Positions 29,163 through 29,432 of a stretch of DNA of 29,432 nucleotides are shown here, in pieces. Origin of the DNA: JAPUDQ01 sp049291395 (GTDB lineage: Bacteria > Patescibacteriota > Saccharimonadia > Saccharimonadales > Saccharimonadaceae). Each line of letters begins with the position of its first letter. Positions within the stretch are counted from its first letter, which is position 1. The notes below the pieces were generated by a model. That model did not search any database. It was given only the letters and a program-made list of their open reading frames with translations, and had not been told where the DNA came from. The position numbers were made by a program, and so were the translations under genes. The stretch is taken from NCBI GenBank assembly GCA_049291395.1, contig JBATPJ010000043.1:1-29432 (forward strand). The letters are read 5' to 3'.

Positions 29163-29432
29163 TGGAAGATGTCACACAACCAGCCGCCCAGGCCTCAGCG
29201 CCAGCCGCGACCGTCCCGGGCGTCACTGATGAATTTGTCGGCATCATCAGTACACTGCGTGGCCTCACCGTCGAGGTGCAAATCCTGGGCTCTCGTCCGG
29301 ATGCCAAGGAGCTGCTCGCGGTCGAAGGCTACCCGGAAGTCTTCATCGAAGTAAATTTCTTCCGCGGTGACCGAGCTATCTGCCTCAACCTGAACAACAA
29401 CCACGTCGTTCGTTGTGGCCAGAAGATGTTTC
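29162..29432 (+). CDS. atpD: F1-type ATPase beta subunit, N-terminal 90 codons (runs off the window)
   Basis: ATG 29162 overlaps the gamma stop by one base, and the frame is open to the window end. An Ala/Pro/Gln-rich extension of ~20 residues is followed by the beta-barrel domain (GIISTLRGLTVEVQILG ... YPEVFIEVNFF ... NNNHVVRCG), fitting the N-terminal barrel of F1 beta. The gene order A-G-D supports it. The catalytic P-loop and the Glu and Arg residues lie outside, so whether this beta is catalytic cannot be seen. Confidence 0.8.
   Translation, partial: MEDVTQPAAQASAPAATVPGVTDEFVGIISTLRGLTVEVQILGSRPDAKELLAVEGYPEVFIEVNFFRGDRAICLNLNNNHVVRCGQKMF

Overview
The window looks like a chromosomal segment of a Patescibacteria/CPR organism, most likely Candidatus Saccharibacteria (TM7). 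This is inferred from gene style and content, since there is no rRNA or marker tree. Genes are small and tightly packed with many 1-8 nt overlaps, and there are many short membrane proteins of no known family. The AspRS is of the compact archaeal type and the MutY-like protein lacks the Fe-S cluster. UGA is used as a normal stop, which argues against the recoded SR1/Gracilibacteria lineages. No tRNA, rRNA, CRISPR array or complete insertion sequence was found.

Layout. 1-1430: the C-terminal part of a large serine recombinase (edge of a mobile element). On the opposite strand its 3' end is overlapped by what looks like a complete ~140-nt RNA transcription unit. Then come two terminators and a small conserved-looking gene. 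1435-4750: an MFS transporter plus a membrane protein, divergent from murC. 4739-5093: a consensus sigma-70-type promoter, a highly structured leader and a 47-aa cysteine-rich protein. 5163-9751 (minus): a tight run of CBS-domain protein, aspS, mutY-like, two exported/membrane proteins and trmB. 9814-13946: DsbA-like thioredoxin, a 31-aa ORF with its own promoter, CorA, a VIT-like transporter and a Kef-type antiporter. 13943-15490 (minus): an unknown zinc-ribbon protein behind a cobalamin riboswitch and intrinsic terminator. 15545-17548 (minus): AbrB-type regulator and DHA2 efflux pump with a repeated operator-like sequence. 17531-22540 (minus): FtsX/MacB-type permease, its ATPase, a PBP1A with C-terminal thrombospondin-type-3 repeats, and a TylF-type methyltransferase. 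22697-24173: GNAT, SnoaL-like and SGNH-like genes in an overlapping operon. 24175-24279 (minus): a 34-aa prepilin. 24362-end: an F1-ATPase-type operon.

The strongest candidates for undescribed biology are these. (1) The F1-type cluster encodes a b-like stalk, delta, alpha, gamma and beta, but no subunit a and no ordinary c is seen ahead of them. In their place is a protein whose C-terminal hairpin has the c-subunit RNP loop, has Leu where the ion-binding carboxylate should be, and carries an extracellular N-terminal domain. (2) A cobalamin riboswitch controls a cytosolic zinc-ribbon protein of unknown function. (3) A leader with a 25-bp inverted repeat stands directly before a perfect Shine-Dalgarno and a 47-aa cysteine protein. 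(4) A prepilin consists of almost nothing but the signal and the transmembrane helix. (5) A 7-bp repeat family is found both inside murC and between atpA and atpG, where it is part of an open frame bridging the two genes.

All calls are from reading the sequence by eye. No database, folding or alignment program was run.
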